Positions 1 to 9,176 are shown, counted from the first letter of the stretch. The stretch: 64,000 bases of DNA from Desertivibrio insolitus (GCF_017355965.1 NZ_JAFIQW010000003.1:458001-522000), one strand, 5' to 3'. The notes: a model not told the origin generated them from the sequence alone. Numbers and translations: made by a program.

Positions 1-232
1 GGTCGGGCTCGCGCAGCACGTCGATCCCGTCGATCGCCGCGCTGCCGGAGTCCGGGGTGATGAGCGTGGTGAGCACCTTCGCGGTGGTGGTCTTGCCCGC
101 GCCGTTGGGCCCCAGCAGGCCGAGCACGGTGCCGCGTGGCACCTCGAGGCTGAGGCCGTCGAGCGCCCGCACGACCGGCGCTCCCTTGGGGTTGTAGGTC
201 TTGACGAGGTCCGTCGCTTCGATGAACGCCAT
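1..232 (-). CDS. ABC transporter ATP-binding protein, 5' part only
   Basis: The first 77 codons are in the window and the gene runs off its left edge. The start ATG is at 232-230. The protein reads [13 protein letters not shown] and then has a Walker A motif [10 protein letters not shown] near residues 42-51, followed by [13 protein letters not shown]. This spacing and wording fit the DrrA/CcmA-type ATPases of two-component drug or lipid exporters, which couple ATP hydrolysis to a separate membrane subunit. The Walker B and signature motifs lie outside the window, so the substrate cannot be named. Family-level confidence is high. Confidence 0.88.
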   Translation of the reverse strand, partial: MAFIEATDLVKTYNPKGAPVVRALDGLSLEVPRGTVLGLLGPNGAGKTTTAKVLTTLITPDSGSAAIDGIDVLREPD

Positions 233-340
233 GCCGCCTCCTGGTCGGAACTACCTGCAGGTGGACAACGTACACATTGCCACCGACATTGTCGACGGAC
301 TTCCGGTGAACGATGCAGGGCGCGTGCCTACGCTGGCGGT

Positions 341-637
341 ATGGCAGGCGGCGTCGCGACTCTCGTGGTCGACGTCGCGCTGAGCCGCATCGACGCGTTG
401 GCCGTGATCGCGCTCGCGATGGACGTCCCGGTGACCGGCGCGGGCACGATGGACGCCCACGTGCGGCTGCCCGGCGGAGAGCGCGCGTACGTCGAGATCC
501 CGCGCTTCGGCGACCCGCCGCCGCTCGCGATCGACGTCGTCAGCGACGAGAGCGAGGAGGCGGCCCGCACCGCCGCTCTCGAACTACGGATGCTGCTGAG
601 CAACACGGTCGGCTGGGAGCCGCGCCTGACGTTCTGA
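341..637 (+). CDS. small hypothetical protein, 98 aa
   Basis: I do not recognise a family. The protein is soluble-looking, mixed alpha/beta, with no signal peptide, membrane segment or cysteine. The start ATG at 341 has no Shine-Dalgarno sequence, but TACGCT at 329-334 lies exactly 6 nt upstream, the arrangement of a leaderless actinobacterial gene. It is divergent from the ABC ATPase gene, and GC-rich third positions support coding. Function unknown. Confidence 0.6.
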   Translation: MAGGVATLVVDVALSRIDALAVIALAMDVPVTGAGTMDAHVRLPGGERAYVEIPRFGDPPPLAIDVVSDESEEAARTAALELRMLLSNTVGWEPRLTF

Positions 638-643
638 CCCCGC

Positions 644-674
644 CGGTCGAGTGACGCAGCCGCCTATCGAGACC
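644..674. repeat. dispersed palindromic repeat (GGTCGAG...TATCGAGACC family), copy 1
   Basis: GGTCGAGTGACGCAGCCGCC followed by TATCGAGACC. The ends are imperfectly complementary. The same layout recurs at 18307, 27168, 27219, 32443, 32505 and 38023, always between genes. Confidence 0.6.
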
Positions 675-717
675 AGGGCGAAGGTCGCGGTACGCCGCAC
701 CGCCCGGTGTGAAACGC

Positions 718-753
718 GAAGAAGCCGCGCCCCCGAGGGAACGCGGCTTCTTC
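718..753 (-). terminator. terminator of lldD
   Basis: Perfect 12-bp inverted repeat, GAAGAAGCCGCG at 718-729 and CGCGGCTTCTTC at 742-753. It lies 11 bp beyond the lldD stop on the minus strand. No long T tract follows. Confidence 0.7.
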
Positions 754-764
754 TACGACGAGGG

Positions 765-2123
765 TCAGTCGACGAGCCTGCCGCTGCCCACCTTCGCCGC
801 CTCGCGGGTGCCCGCGGTGCGCGCGGCCGTCGCGGTGCCGCGGGGGCGCGACGACGCCACATCCGCCGCCGACACTGCTGCACCGTGCACGGCCCGCGGC
901 GCCAGGCGCTCGAGCTGCGTGACGTGCGAGGGGTTGAGTTCCTCGAGCGAGTTGACGCCGAGCAGGCGCATCGTGCGCTCGATCTGCTCGCCGAGGATGG
1001 AGAGCGCGCGGTCCACCCCGTCGCGCCCGCCGGCCATGAGGCCGTAGAGGTAGGCGCGGCCGATCATCGTGAAGCGGGCGCCGAGGGCGACGGATGCCAC
1101 GATGTCGGCGCCCGACATGATGCCGGTGTCGAGGTGGATCTCGTACTCGTTGCCGACCTCGCGCACGACCTCCGGCAGGAGGTGGAAGGGGATCGGGGCG
1201 CGGTCGAGCTGGCGGCCGCCGTGGTTCGACAGGGTGATGCCGTCGACGCCGAGGTCGGCGAGCTTCTTGGCGTCGTCGACGTTCTGCACGCCCTTGACGA
1301 CGACCTTGCCGGGCCACTGGTCCTTGATCCAGGCCAGGTCCTCGAACGTGACGGTCGGGTCGAACATGGTGTCGAGCAGCTCGCCGACGGTGCCCGACCA
1401 CTTGTTGAGCGACGCGAACGACAGCGGCTCGGTGGTGAGGAAGTTGATCCACCACTCGGGGCGGGGGATCGCATTGACGACCGTGCCGAGCGTGAGCTGC
1501 GGCGGGATCGAGAAGCCGTTGCGCTTGTCGCGCAGGCGCGCACCGGCGACGGGGACGTCGACCGTGACGAGGAGGGTATCGTAGCCCGCGTTGGCGGCGC
1601 GCTCGACGAGCGCCATCGAGCGCTCGCGGTCCTTCCACATGTAGAGCTGGAACCAGTTGCGCCCGTGTGGAGCGGCCGCCTTGACGTCCTCGATCGACGT
1701 GGTGCCCATCGTGGAGAGGGCGAACGGGATGCCCGCGGCCGCGGCGGCGGTCGCACCGGCGACCTCGCCCTCGGAGTGCATCATGCGCGTGAACCCGGTC
1801 GGCGCGATGCCGAAGGGGTAGGCGACGGGGGCGCCGAGTACGTCCCAGCCGGTGGTGACGGTCGAGACGTCGCGGAGGATCGACGGGTTGAACTGGATGT
1901 CCTCGAACGCCTGGCGGGCCCGGCCCAGGCTGAGCTCGGCCTCGGCGGAGCCGTCGGTGTAGTCGAAGGGCGCCTTCGGGGTGCGGCGCTGCGCGATCTG
2001 CTTGAGGTCGTAGATCGTCAGCGCCTTCGACAGCCGGCGACGCTTCGCGTTGAGGTCCGGCGTCTTGAACTGCATGAGCGGCGCGAGGTCGTGATAGGTG
2101 GGGATTCGGCGTTGAAGCGCCAT
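765..2123 (-). CDS. lldD: L-lactate dehydrogenase (FMN-dependent, LldD-type)
   Basis: 452 aa. A member of the FMN-dependent alpha-hydroxy-acid oxidase family, which oxidises L-lactate to pyruvate and passes electrons to the respiratory chain. Visible family features are the flavin-site segment [23 protein letters not shown], the catalytic-histidine motif SNHGGRQLD and the C-terminal phosphate-site stretch [18 protein letters not shown]. The start ATG at 2123 is preceded by GGAAGGA. The last 50 or so residues are an alanine-rich tail beyond the usual family length. It is divergent from lldR and shares its operator. It sits next to the rhamnose genes, whose RhaW domain makes L-lactate. A related hydroxy acid as substrate is possible. 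Confidence 0.9.
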   Translation of the reverse strand: MALQRRIPTYHDLAPLMQFKTPDLNAKRRRLSKALTIYDLKQIAQRRTPKAPFDYTDGSAEAELSLGRARQAFEDIQFNPSILRDVSTVTTGWDVLGAPVAYPFGIAPTGFTRMMHSEGEVAGATAAAAAGIPFALSTMGTTSIEDVKAAAPHGRNWFQLYMWKDRERSMALVERAANAGYDTLLVTVDVPVAGARLRDKRNGFSIPPQLTLGTVVNAIPRPEWWINFLTTEPLSFASLNKWSGTVGELLDTMFDPTVTFEDLAWIKDQWPGKVVVKGVQNVDDAKKLADLGVDGITLSNHGGRQLDRAPIPFHLLPEVVREVGNEYEIHLDTGIMSGADIVASVALGARFTMIGRAYLYGLMAGGRDGVDRALSILGEQIERTMRLLGVNSLEELNPSHVTQLERLAPRAVHGAAVSAADVASSRPRGTATAARTAGTREAAKVGSGRLVD

Positions 2124-2141
2124 TGCTGTTCCTTCCGAGCG

Positions 2142-2158
2142 CTGTGGTCTGACCACAG
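2142..2158. promoter_or_regulatory. LldR-type operator between lldD and lldR
   Basis: Perfect palindrome CTGTGGTC-T-GACCACAG. It contains the TGGTC...GACCA core typical of FadR-subfamily GntR operators. It lies upstream of the shared -10 element (2161-2167) for lldR and covers the expected lldD transcription start, so one bound repressor could control both directions. Confidence 0.82.
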
Positions 2159-2160
2159 AC

Positions 2161-2167
2161 GATACTA
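2161..2167. promoter_or_regulatory. back-to-back -10 elements for lldR and lldD
   Basis: GATACT at 2161-2166 is 6 nt before the lldR GTG, a leaderless layout. Read on the minus strand, 2167-2162 is TAGTAT, a good -10 for lldD. The two share the ATACTA core, giving a symmetrical bidirectional promoter. Confidence 0.55.
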
Positions 2168-2172
2168 GCGTT

Positions 2173-2859
2173 GTGGCGATGCGTGCGCACCAGGTGGTCG
2201 TGGACTGGGTCGAGGAGGAGCTGTCCTCCGGGAGGCTCTCGGTCGGCGACCGCCTGCCGCCCGAGCGGGCGCTCGCCGAGGAGCTCGGAGTCTCCCGCGC
2301 CGCCGCCCGCGAGGGGCTCCGGGTGCTCGAGATGCTCGGCATCCTGCGCAGCGGCGTGGGCTCCGGACCGACCGCCGGCACCGTGGTGGTCGCCGAGCCG
2401 TCGCTCGCGCTGAGCGCCGCGTTGCGGCTGCACCTGGCATCCGCCCACTTCACCTCCGCGCACGTCATGCAGGCGCGTCTCGTGCTCGAGGGCTGGGCGG
2501 CGGGCAACGCCGAGAGCGACTCGCTCTCGCTGGTGCAGGCCCACGCCCTGCTCGACGAGATGGACCAGCAGGGGCTCGGCCCCGCCGACTTCCTCGAACG
2601 CGACGCCGCCTTCCACGTCGCGCTGTCGCAGGCGACGGGCAATCCGCTCGTTGGCGCGATGATGGCCTCGATCCGCGAGTCGATCCGCAACTACACCCTC
2701 GGCCTCGCCGACTCCGGCGGCGCGTGGACCGAGACCGCGCGTCGGCTGCAGGAGGAGCACCGCGCGATCCTCGTCGCGATCGAGGCGGGCGAGAGTGCGA
2801 CAGCATCCCGCCTCGTGACCGAGCACATCGAGCGGTACTACCGCGCGCGCGCCGACTGA
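2173..2859 (+). CDS. lldR: GntR/FadR-family regulator of lactate use
   Basis: 228 aa. The N-terminal winged helix-turn-helix has the GntR signature [25 protein letters not shown] near residues 29-53. The C-terminal part, from about residue 85, is an all-helical FCD ligand-binding domain, where the family binds a metal and a carboxylate ligand. Divergence from lldD across a perfect TGGTC/GACCA palindrome supports lactate-responsive repression. The GTG at 2173 has GATACT 6 nt upstream and no ribosome-binding site, so translation is probably leaderless. ATG 2179 is an alternative start. Confidence 0.86.
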   Translation: MAMRAHQVVVDWVEEELSSGRLSVGDRLPPERALAEELGVSRAAAREGLRVLEMLGILRSGVGSGPTAGTVVVAEPSLALSAALRLHLASAHFTSAHVMQARLVLEGWAAGNAESDSLSLVQAHALLDEMDQQGLGPADFLERDAAFHVALSQATGNPLVGAMMASIRESIRNYTLGLADSGGAWTETARRLQEEHRAILVAIEAGESATASRLVTEHIERYYRARAD

Positions 2860-2948
2860 CCCCGCGAGCTGAGCCGCCGGCGACGAGCCGACTCCGTGCT
2901 CGCGCTCAGCGCGCGGCTGACGGCCGTCACGGCCGCCCGGAACGCGAA

Positions 2949-2980
2949 GAGCGCGGACCGCCCGAAGGCAGCCCGCGCTC
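2949..2980. terminator. possible terminator between convergent lldR and rhaB
   Basis: Inverted repeat GAGCGCGG (2949-2956) and CCGCGCTC (2973-2980) in the 135-bp gap between convergent genes. The stem is short and has no T tract. Confidence 0.35.
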
Positions 2981-2994
2981 CCGACAGGGACGCG

Positions 2995-4431
2995 TCAGCC
3001 CCGCTGCGCCAGGGTCCGCGGCGCGTACGCCACCGGCGCGACGACGCTGCGCACGACCGCGCGCAGCGACTCGAGGTCGCCGCTGAGCGCGCCGACAGCC
3101 CGCGCCTGGACGAGCAGATTGCCCATCGCGGTCGCCTCGACGGGGCCGGCGAGCACGGGCAGCCCGACCCGATCGGCGATCGCCTGGCAGAGCAGGGCGT
3201 TCTGTGAGCCGCCGCCGACGATGTGCACGGTCGACACCGGGTGGCCCGAGAGTTCCGACGCCTGGTGCACGGCCCGCGCGAACGCCTCGGCGAGGCTCTC
3301 CACGATGACGCGGGCGAGGAACGCCCGGTCGTCGACGGAGACGCGGATGCCACGGGCACAGCAGTGCTCGACGATGCGCGTCGCCATGCGGCCGGGGGCG
3401 AGGAACTCCGTGTCGTTCGCGTCGAAGGTGGGGATCTCGCCCGTCACCGCCGCGGCCGCCTCGAGCAGCGAGGGCAGGTGGATCTCGCTGCCGTCGCGCT
3501 CCCACTCCCGCACGCTCTCCGTCAGCAGCCAGAGGCCCATGACGTTGTGCAGGTAGCGGATGCGCCCGTCGACGCCGCCCTCGTTGGTGAAGTTGGCCGC
3601 ACGCCCGGCATCCGTCACGACGGGACGCTCGAGCTCGACGCCGACGAGACCCCAGGTGCCGCAGCTGATGTAGGCGTAGTCGGCGGATGCCGCGGGCACC
3701 GCGACCACGGCCGAGGCCGTGTCGTGCGAGCCGACCGCCGTCACCGGGATGGCCGAGCGCGCGCCGAGCTCGGTCGCGACCGACGGCAGCAGCGTGCCGA
3801 TGGTCGCGCCCGGGTCGACGAGCCGCGGGAACAGCTCGCGTGGGTAGCCGAGCAGCTCGATGAGACTCGAGTTCCAGCCGCCCGAGGTGACGCTCAGCAG
3901 GCCGGTCGTCGACGCATTGGTGCGCTCGACCCCCTGCTCGCCGGTCAGCCAGTAGGCGAGCAGATCCGGGATCATCAGCATCCGGTCGCGCGGGTCGAGC
4001 TCCCCGGCGTCCGCTTGTTCGGCGGCGAGCTGGAACACCGTGTTGAACGGCAGGTGCTGCAGGCCGCTCTCGCGGTACAGCTCCTCAGCCCCGACCTTCG
4101 CGTGCACGAGTTCGACGCCGCGCTCCGTGCGCTCGTCCCGGTAGTGGAACGGCACCCCGAGCATCCGGCCGCCGCGCACGAGTGCGTAGTCGACGGCCCA
4201 CGAGTCGATGCCGATCGAGGCGACCTCGTGCTCCCGCAGCGCGCCGGTCAGGCCGGCCAGCACGCTGCGGTAGAGCTCGAGGATGTTCCAGTGCAGCCCG
4301 TCCGGCGTGCGCACCGGCGTGTTCGGGAAGCGCGCCGCGATGTGCATCCGGAAGTCGGCGCGGTCGAGGTGACCGAGCACCACCCGGCCGCTCGTCGCAC
4401 CGAGGTCGACGGCGGCGAGCGTCGTCGTCAC
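2995..4431 (-). CDS. rhaB: L-rhamnulose kinase (rhamnulokinase)
   Basis: 478 aa. A FGGY/ASKHA sugar kinase that phosphorylates L-rhamnulose at C1 with ATP. The N-terminal phosphate-binding segment AAVDLGATSGRVVLG is clear, as are the RhaB-like IGIDSWAVDYALV, PFHYRDERT and the second-domain HIVGGGSQNALLCQAIADR that forms the adenosine site. It is the last gene of the minus-strand rhamnose operon, 13 bp after rhaEW. Length and motifs fit rhamnulokinases better than xylulo-, glycero- or fuculokinases, and the context decides the substrate. Confidence 0.92.
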   Translation of the reverse strand: MTTTLAAVDLGATSGRVVLGHLDRADFRMHIAARFPNTPVRTPDGLHWNILELYRSVLAGLTGALREHEVASIGIDSWAVDYALVRGGRMLGVPFHYRDERTERGVELVHAKVGAEELYRESGLQHLPFNTVFQLAAEQADAGELDPRDRMLMIPDLLAYWLTGEQGVERTNASTTGLLSVTSGGWNSSLIELLGYPRELFPRLVDPGATIGTLLPSVATELGARSAIPVTAVGSHDTASAVVAVPAASADYAYISCGTWGLVGVELERPVVTDAGRAANFTNEGGVDGRIRYLHNVMGLWLLTESVREWERDGSEIHLPSLLEAAAAVTGEIPTFDANDTEFLAPGRMATRIVEHCCARGIRVSVDDRAFLARVIVESLAEAFARAVHQASELSGHPVSTVHIVGGGSQNALLCQAIADRVGLPVLAGPVEATAMGNLLVQARAVGALSGDLESLRAVVRSVVAPVAYAPRTLAQRG

Positions 4432-4444
4432 CGCAGGGCCCCGC

Positions 4445-6478
4445 TCATCGCAGGAAGGCGGCGGCGACGCCGGCGTCGACCGGGATGTGCAGCCCGGTCG
4501 TGTGGCTCATGTCGCTCGTGCAGAGCACGAACACGGCGTTCGCGACGTTCTCCGGCAGCACCTCGCGCTTGAGCAGGGTGCGCTGGGCGTAGTACTTGCC
4601 GAGCTCCTCCTCCGGCACTCCGTAGACGGCGGCGCGCTTCGCGCCCCAGCCGCCGGCGAAGATGCCCGAGCCGCGCACGACGCCGTCGGGGTTGATGCCG
4701 TTGACCTTGACGCCGTGCTCACCGAGCTCCGCCGCGAGCAGACGCACCTGGTGGGCCTGATCGGCCTTGGTCGCCGAGTACGCGATGTTGTTCGGGCCTG
4801 CGAAGACGGAGTTCTTCGACGAGATGTAGACGATGTCGCCGCCGAGCTTCTGGTCGATGAGCACCTTCGCGGCAGCCTTCGACACGAGGAACGAGCCCTT
4901 GGCCATGACGTTGTGCTGCAGATCCCAGTCCGCGACCGTGGTCTCGAGCAGCGACTTCGACAGCGACAGGCCGGCGTTGTTCACGACGATGTCGAGCCCG
5001 CCGAAGGCGAGCACGGTCGCGTCGATGGCGGCCTGCACGGCCGCCTCGTCGGTGACGTTGGCGACGACGCCGATCGCGACGTCGGTGTTGCCGATCTCGG
5101 CCGCGGCGGCCTGCGCCTTCTCGAGGTCGAGGTCGGCGATGACGACGCACGCGCCCTCGGCCGCGAGGCGGGTGGCGATGGCCTTGCCGATGCCGGAGGC
5201 GGCACCGGTGACGAGCGCGATGCGGGTCGCGAGGGGCTTCGGCTTCGGCATCCGCTGGAGCTTCGCCTCCTCGAGCGCCCAGTACTCGATGCGGAACTTC
5301 TCCTCGTCACTGATCGGCGAGTAGGTCGAGATCGCCTCGGCTCCGCGCATGACGTTGATGGCGTTGATGTAGAACTCGCCGGCAACGCGTGCGGTCTGCT
5401 TGTTGGCGCCGTAGGAGAACATGCCGACGCCCGGGATCAGCACGATCGCGGGGTCAGCACCGCGCATCGCGGGTGAGTCCTCGGTGGCGTACGCCTCGTA
5501 GTACGCGGCGTAGTCCTGGCGGTACTGCTCGTGCAGCTCGGTGAGGCGCTCGATCGACTCCTCGACGGATGCCGTGGGCGGCAGGTCGAGCACGAGCGGC
5601 TTGACCTTCGTGCGCAGGAAGTGGTCGGGGCAGCTCGTGCCGAGGGCGGCGAGACGCGGGTGCTCCGAGTGCTCGAGGAAGTCGAGCACGACGTCGGCGT
5701 CGGTGAAGTGACCCACCTGCGCGCGGTCGGTGGAGGCGATGCCACGGATGACCGGGGCGAGCGCGGCCGCGCGGGCGCGGCGCTCCTCCGGCGCGAGCGG
5801 GGCGTAGCCGTCGAGCCTCTCGCCGAACGGGTTCTCGCGGCCGTGCTCGGCGATGTAGCCCGCCGCGGTCTCGATGATCCAGAGGCTGTTGCGCTCGGCC
5901 TCGTCGGAGGTGTCGCCCCACGCGGTGATGCCGTGCCCGCCGAGGATGCAGCCGATGGCATCCGGGTTCTGCGCCTTGATCTCGGCGATGTCGAGCCCGA
6001 GCTGGAAGCCGGGTCGGCGCCACGGCACCCACACGACCTTGCCGCCGAACGCTTCGGCCGTGATGCGCTCGCCGTCGGCGGCGGTCGCGATCGCGATGCC
6101 GGAGTCGGGGTGCAGGTGGTCGACGTGTGCGGCGTCGACGAGGCCGTGCATGGCCGTGTCGATCGACGGCGCGGCGCCGCCCTTGCCGTGCAGCGTGTAG
6201 TCGAACGCCGCGACCATCTCGTCCTCGCGCTCGACGCCCGGGTAGACGTCGACGAGCGCGCGGAGGCGGTCGAGGCGGAGCACCGCGAGGCCCGACTCCT
6301 TGAGGGTGCCGAGGTCGCCGCCGGAGCCCTTCACCCAGAGCAGCTCGACGTCCTCGCCCGTGACGGGGTCGGTCGCGGTGCCCTTGGCGGAGGTGTTGCC
6401 GCCGGCGTAGTTGGTGTTCCTCGGGTCAGCACCCAGCCGGTTGCTGCGCGCGATGAGTTCTTCGGCTGCTGTCGCCAT
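4445..6478 (-). CDS. rhaEW: bifunctional rhamnulose-1-phosphate aldolase / lactaldehyde dehydrogenase
   Basis: 677 aa fusion. Residues 1 to about 400 form a class II aldolase/adducin domain that cleaves L-rhamnulose-1-phosphate to DHAP and L-lactaldehyde; VDHLHPDSGIAI supplies metal-binding histidines. Residues from about 420 form a short-chain dehydrogenase, with the NAD-binding glycine motif TGAASGIGKAIA, the NNAG motif, and a catalytic Ser plus YSATK. In this family the second domain oxidises lactaldehyde to L-lactate. It lies 6 bp downstream of rhaI. The layout is the known RhaEW (YuxG-like) alternative to separate RhaD and AldA proteins. Confidence 0.93.
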   Translation of the reverse strand: MATAAEELIARSNRLGADPRNTNYAGGNTSAKGTATDPVTGEDVELLWVKGSGGDLGTLKESGLAVLRLDRLRALVDVYPGVEREDEMVAAFDYTLHGKGGAAPSIDTAMHGLVDAAHVDHLHPDSGIAIATAADGERITAEAFGGKVVWVPWRRPGFQLGLDIAEIKAQNPDAIGCILGGHGITAWGDTSDEAERNSLWIIETAAGYIAEHGRENPFGERLDGYAPLAPEERRARAAALAPVIRGIASTDRAQVGHFTDADVVLDFLEHSEHPRLAALGTSCPDHFLRTKVKPLVLDLPPTASVEESIERLTELHEQYRQDYAAYYEAYATEDSPAMRGADPAIVLIPGVGMFSYGANKQTARVAGEFYINAINVMRGAEAISTYSPISDEEKFRIEYWALEEAKLQRMPKPKPLATRIALVTGAASGIGKAIATRLAAEGACVVIADLDLEKAQAAAAEIGNTDVAIGVVANVTDEAAVQAAIDATVLAFGGLDIVVNNAGLSLSKSLLETTVADWDLQHNVMAKGSFLVSKAAAKVLIDQKLGGDIVYISSKNSVFAGPNNIAYSATKADQAHQVRLLAAELGEHGVKVNGINPDGVVRGSGIFAGGWGAKRAAVYGVPEEELGKYYAQRTLLKREVLPENVANAVFVLCTSDMSHTTGLHIPVDAGVAAAFLR

Positions 6479-6484
6479 CGTGGT

Positions 6485-7648
6485 TCAGGCTCCCCATCCG
6501 GCCTGCGCGCCACCGACGCGCTCGGCCTCGATCTTCTGCTGGTATCCGCTCTCCTTGAACGCGGCCATCGGGTCGCGCGGCAGGCCGCGGCTCTCCCGCC
6601 AGTCGGCGAGCGCCGGGCGGACGTCGGTGTAGAAGGCGTCCATGAAGACCGCGTTCGCGGCGAGGACGTCGTTCTCCTGGCGTGCCTGCTCGAGCGCCTC
6701 GTGGTCGAGCAGCAGCGCGCGGGCGGTCATCTCCTGCACGTTCAGCACGCTGCGCGTCTGGCCGAGGATCTTGTTCTCGATGTTGTGGCACTGGTCGAGC
6801 ATGAACGCGACATCCGGGTTGCCGTAGCCGCCGCCGCGGACGACCTCGACGATGATGCGGAACAGCTGGAACGGGTCGGCCGAGCCCACGATGAGGTCGT
6901 CGTCGGCGTAGAAGCGCGAGTTGAAGTCGAACGAGCCGAGCTTGCCGAGGCGCAGCAGCTGCATGACGATGAACTCGATGTTGGTGCCGGGCGCGTGGTG
7001 CCCGGTGTCGAGGCAGACCATGGCGCGCTCGCCGAGGGCGGCCACCTGCACGTAGCTCGTGCCCCAGTCCGGGACATCCGTGTGGTAGAACGCCGGCTCG
7101 AAGAACTTGTACTCGAGCACGAGGCGCTGCTCCTCGCCGATGCGGGCGTAGATCTCCTGCAGCGACTCCTGCAGGCGGTCCTGGCGGGCGCGCATGTCGT
7201 TCTGGCCGGGGTAGTTGCTGCCCTCGGCGAGCCAGATCTTGAGGTCGCGCGACCCGGTGGCATCCATGATGTCGATGCACTCGAGGTGGTGGTCGATGGC
7301 CTTGCGGCGGATGCGGTCGTCGTGGTGGGTCAGGGCGCCGAACTTGTAGTCGTCGTCCTGGAACGTGTTGGAGTTGATGGTGCCGAGCGCGACGCCCTGG
7401 TCCTCCGCGAAGCGGCGGAGCGCGTCGTAGTCGTCGCTCTTGTCCCACGGGATGTGCAGGGCCACCGAGGGGGCGAGCCCGGTGAGCTTGTGCACCTGCG
7501 CGGCATCCGCGATCTTCTCCTCGACGGTGCGGGGCGTGCCCGGCGTCGCGAAGACCTTGAAGCGGGTGCCGGAGTTGCCGAAGGCCCACGAGGGCAGTTC
7601 GATCGCCTGCTTTTCGAGCTCGGCGGTGATGTCGGCGAAGCTTGTCAT
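6485..7648 (-). CDS. rhaI: L-rhamnose isomerase
   Basis: 387 aa. A TIM-barrel sugar isomerase converting L-rhamnose to L-rhamnulose with a divalent metal. Visible metal-site stretches include LEYKFFEPAFYHTDVPDWG, VCLDTGHHAPGTNIE and FDFNSRFYADDDL. The sequence is of the RhaI type found in actinobacteria and rhizobia, not enteric RhaA. The start is ATG 7648, because AAGGA lies 9 nt upstream; ATG 7654 leaves only 3 nt. A LacI-type operator lies just upstream at 7671-7682, so an internal regulated promoter is likely. It is followed by rhaEW after 6 bp. Confidence 0.92.
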   Translation of the reverse strand: MTSFADITAELEKQAIELPSWAFGNSGTRFKVFATPGTPRTVEEKIADAAQVHKLTGLAPSVALHIPWDKSDDYDALRRFAEDQGVALGTINSNTFQDDDYKFGALTHHDDRIRRKAIDHHLECIDIMDATGSRDLKIWLAEGSNYPGQNDMRARQDRLQESLQEIYARIGEEQRLVLEYKFFEPAFYHTDVPDWGTSYVQVAALGERAMVCLDTGHHAPGTNIEFIVMQLLRLGKLGSFDFNSRFYADDDLIVGSADPFQLFRIIVEVVRGGGYGNPDVAFMLDQCHNIENKILGQTRSVLNVQEMTARALLLDHEALEQARQENDVLAANAVFMDAFYTDVRPALADWRESRGLPRDPMAAFKESGYQQKIEAERVGGAQAGWGA

Positions 7649-7670
7649 CGTCATTGATCCTTGTGCGTTG

Positions 7671-7682
7671 TGAAACGTTTCA
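7671..7682. promoter_or_regulatory. LacI-type operator before rhaI
   Basis: Perfect palindrome TGAAACGTTTCA in the 43-bp gap between rhaM and rhaI. It matches the TGAA-CG-TTCA core of the two sites at 12842-12857 and 12912-12925 beside rhaR, so RhaR probably binds all three. Confidence 0.8.
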
Positions 7683-7691
7683 ATGAGGCTA

Positions 7692-8045
7692 TCAGCGCGA
7701 CTCGTTTTCCTCAACAGCGGCGAGCTGGTCCTCGAGGTTGAAGATCACCGGGAAGGCGACGAAGCCCTGGTCGGCGCGCGCCCCACCCGTGTCGAGGAAG
7801 TGCACCATCTCCGCCTCCCAGCGGGCCGCGACCTCCGACTCGGCGAGGTAGCGCTGCGAGCCCTCGAGGTCGTCGGTCTCGAAGTAGCCGATCAGCTGCC
7901 CCTCGCCGGCGTGGAAGAGGGAGTAGTTGCGACGGCCGGATGCCGCGATCTCGCGCAGCATCTCCGGCCAGACCGGGTCGTGGCGCTCGAGGTACTCGTC
8001 GAGCTTTTCGGGGTGGACGCGGAGGGTGAAGCAGACGCGCTGCAT
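7692..8045 (-). CDS. rhaM: L-rhamnose mutarotase
   Basis: 117 aa. A small dimeric alpha/beta-barrel enzyme that interconverts the alpha and beta anomers of L-rhamnose to feed the isomerase. Family features include the N-terminal MQRVCFTLRVHPEKLDEY, a conserved histidine in ERHDPVWPEM, the NYSLFHAGEGQLIGYFE strand pair and the C-terminal AVEENESR-like end. Start ATG 8045 has GAAAGGAAC upstream. It lies between the transporter genes and rhaI. Length is normal for the family. Confidence 0.9.
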   Translation of the reverse strand: MQRVCFTLRVHPEKLDEYLERHDPVWPEMLREIAASGRRNYSLFHAGEGQLIGYFETDDLEGSQRYLAESEVAARWEAEMVHFLDTGGARADQGFVAFPVIFNLEDQLAAVEENESR

Positions 8046-8077
8046 GGTGTTCCTTTCGGGGGAGCGTGGCGTGAGAA

Positions 8078-8112
8078 CGGCGCCCCGCCCGAGAGTCTCG
8101 AGCGGGGCGCCG
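8078..8112 (-). terminator. attenuating hairpin between rhaS and rhaM
   Basis: Perfect 11-bp stem, CGGCGCCCCGC (8078-8088) and GCGGGGCGCCG (8102-8112). It lies directly after the binding-protein gene. Such a hairpin can protect the abundant rhaS message end and reduce read-through. Confidence 0.65.
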
Positions 8113-8135
8113 GGGTGCACGGTGTGGACGGCGAC

Positions 8136-9176
8136 TTAGAAGTCGAAGTCGCCGATGTTGTCGGCGTTGAACTCGAACGGGTCGCCGAGGAGCACGACGC
8201 CGTCGGCGCCGACCTCGTACTCGCCGAGCTTGCCCGCCTCGAAGGTGTCGCCTTCCTCGCCGGTGATGTCACCGTCGACGAGGGCCTTCGCGGCGTAGGC
8301 CGCGAGGTAGCCGAGGTCGGCCGGGTTCCACAGCGCGAACGCGGTGACGGTGCCGTCCTCGACGTACTCGCGCATCTGGTTCGGGGTGCCGAGGCCGGTC
8401 AGCGCGACCTGGCCCTTGAACTCCGAGGTGGAGAGGTAGCGGGCGGCCGCGGCGATGCCGACGGTCGTCGGCGAGATGATGCCGGCGAGGTCGGGGTAGG
8501 TCTGCAGCAGCGCCGCGGTGCGGTCGAACGACGTCTGGTCGTCGTCGTCGCCGTAGACGACGTCGACGAGCTCGATGTTCGGGTGGTTGGCCTCGAGCTC
8601 CTCCTGCATGAGCTCGATCCAGGCGTTCTGGTTGGTCGCGTTCGCGGAGGCCGAGAGGATCGCCACCTGACCCTGGTCGCCGATCTGCTCGGCGATGAGG
8701 TCGACCTGCACCTTGGCGATGCCCTCGGCGCTCGCCTGGTTGATGAAGATGTCGCGGAACTCGGGGTCGGTGTCGGAGTCGAAGGTGACGACCTTGGTGC
8801 CGGCGTCGCGCGCCTCCTGCAGGGCGTCGCCGATGGCCGTCGGGTCGTTCGCCGAGATGACGAGCGCCGAGGTGCCCTGCTGCGCCGCGGTCTGGATGAA
8901 GCTCACCTGCGAGGTCGGGGTCGCCTCGGTGGGGCCGACCTCGGCGAAGGTGCCGCCGAACTCCTCGACGGCCTCCTGGCCGCCGGCGTTGGAGGTGTCG
9001 AAGTACGGGTTGCCGAGGTTCTTCGGCAGGAAGGTGATCGTGGTGTCGCCGCCACCCTCGCCGCCGCCTTCGCCTCCGCCACCGGCGCTGGAGCAACCGG
9101 TCGCCGCGAGGGCGACCGTGACGGTCACTGCCGCGATCGCCGCGAGGCGACCCCGGCGCTGGAACTGCTGGAACAT
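8136..9176 (-). CDS. rhaS: rhamnose ABC transporter substrate-binding lipoprotein
   Basis: 346 aa. A type I periplasmic-binding-protein fold (Peripla_BP_4) anchored outside the membrane. The signal peptide MFQQFQRRGRLAAIAAVTV ends in a lipobox LAATGC, cysteine 28, followed by a long glycine/glutamate linker. The body begins ITFLPKNLGNPYFDTSN and has SALVISANDPTAIGDALQEAR, both typical of RhaS/LsrB-like proteins. It is the last transporter gene in transcription order after rhaT, rhaP and rhaQ. Its likely ligand is L-rhamnose, judged from the operon. Confidence 0.92.
   Translation of the reverse strand: MFQQFQRRGRLAAIAAVTVTVALAATGCSSAGGGGEGGGEGGGDTTITFLPKNLGNPYFDTSNAGGQEAVEEFGGTFAEVGPTEATPTSQVSFIQTAAQQGTSALVISANDPTAIGDALQEARDAGTKVVTFDSDTDPEFRDIFINQASAEGIAKVQVDLIAEQIGDQGQVAILSASANATNQNAWIELMQEELEANHPNIELVDVVYGDDDDQTSFDRTAALLQTYPDLAGIISPTTVGIAAAARYLSTSEFKGQVALTGLGTPNQMREYVEDGTVTAFALWNPADLGYLAAYAAKALVDGDITGEEGDTFEAGKLGEYEVGADGVVLLGDPFEFNADNIGDFDF

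Noticed and set aside
664-2826. 720-codon minus-strand frame across lldD and lldR
   Set aside because: Runs through the lldD frame-shifted and antisense to lldR; no start context and no family match.
5531-7657. 708-codon plus-strand frame opposite rhaEW and rhaI
   Set aside because: Shadow of two well-supported genes; low-complexity D/R/V/G translation.
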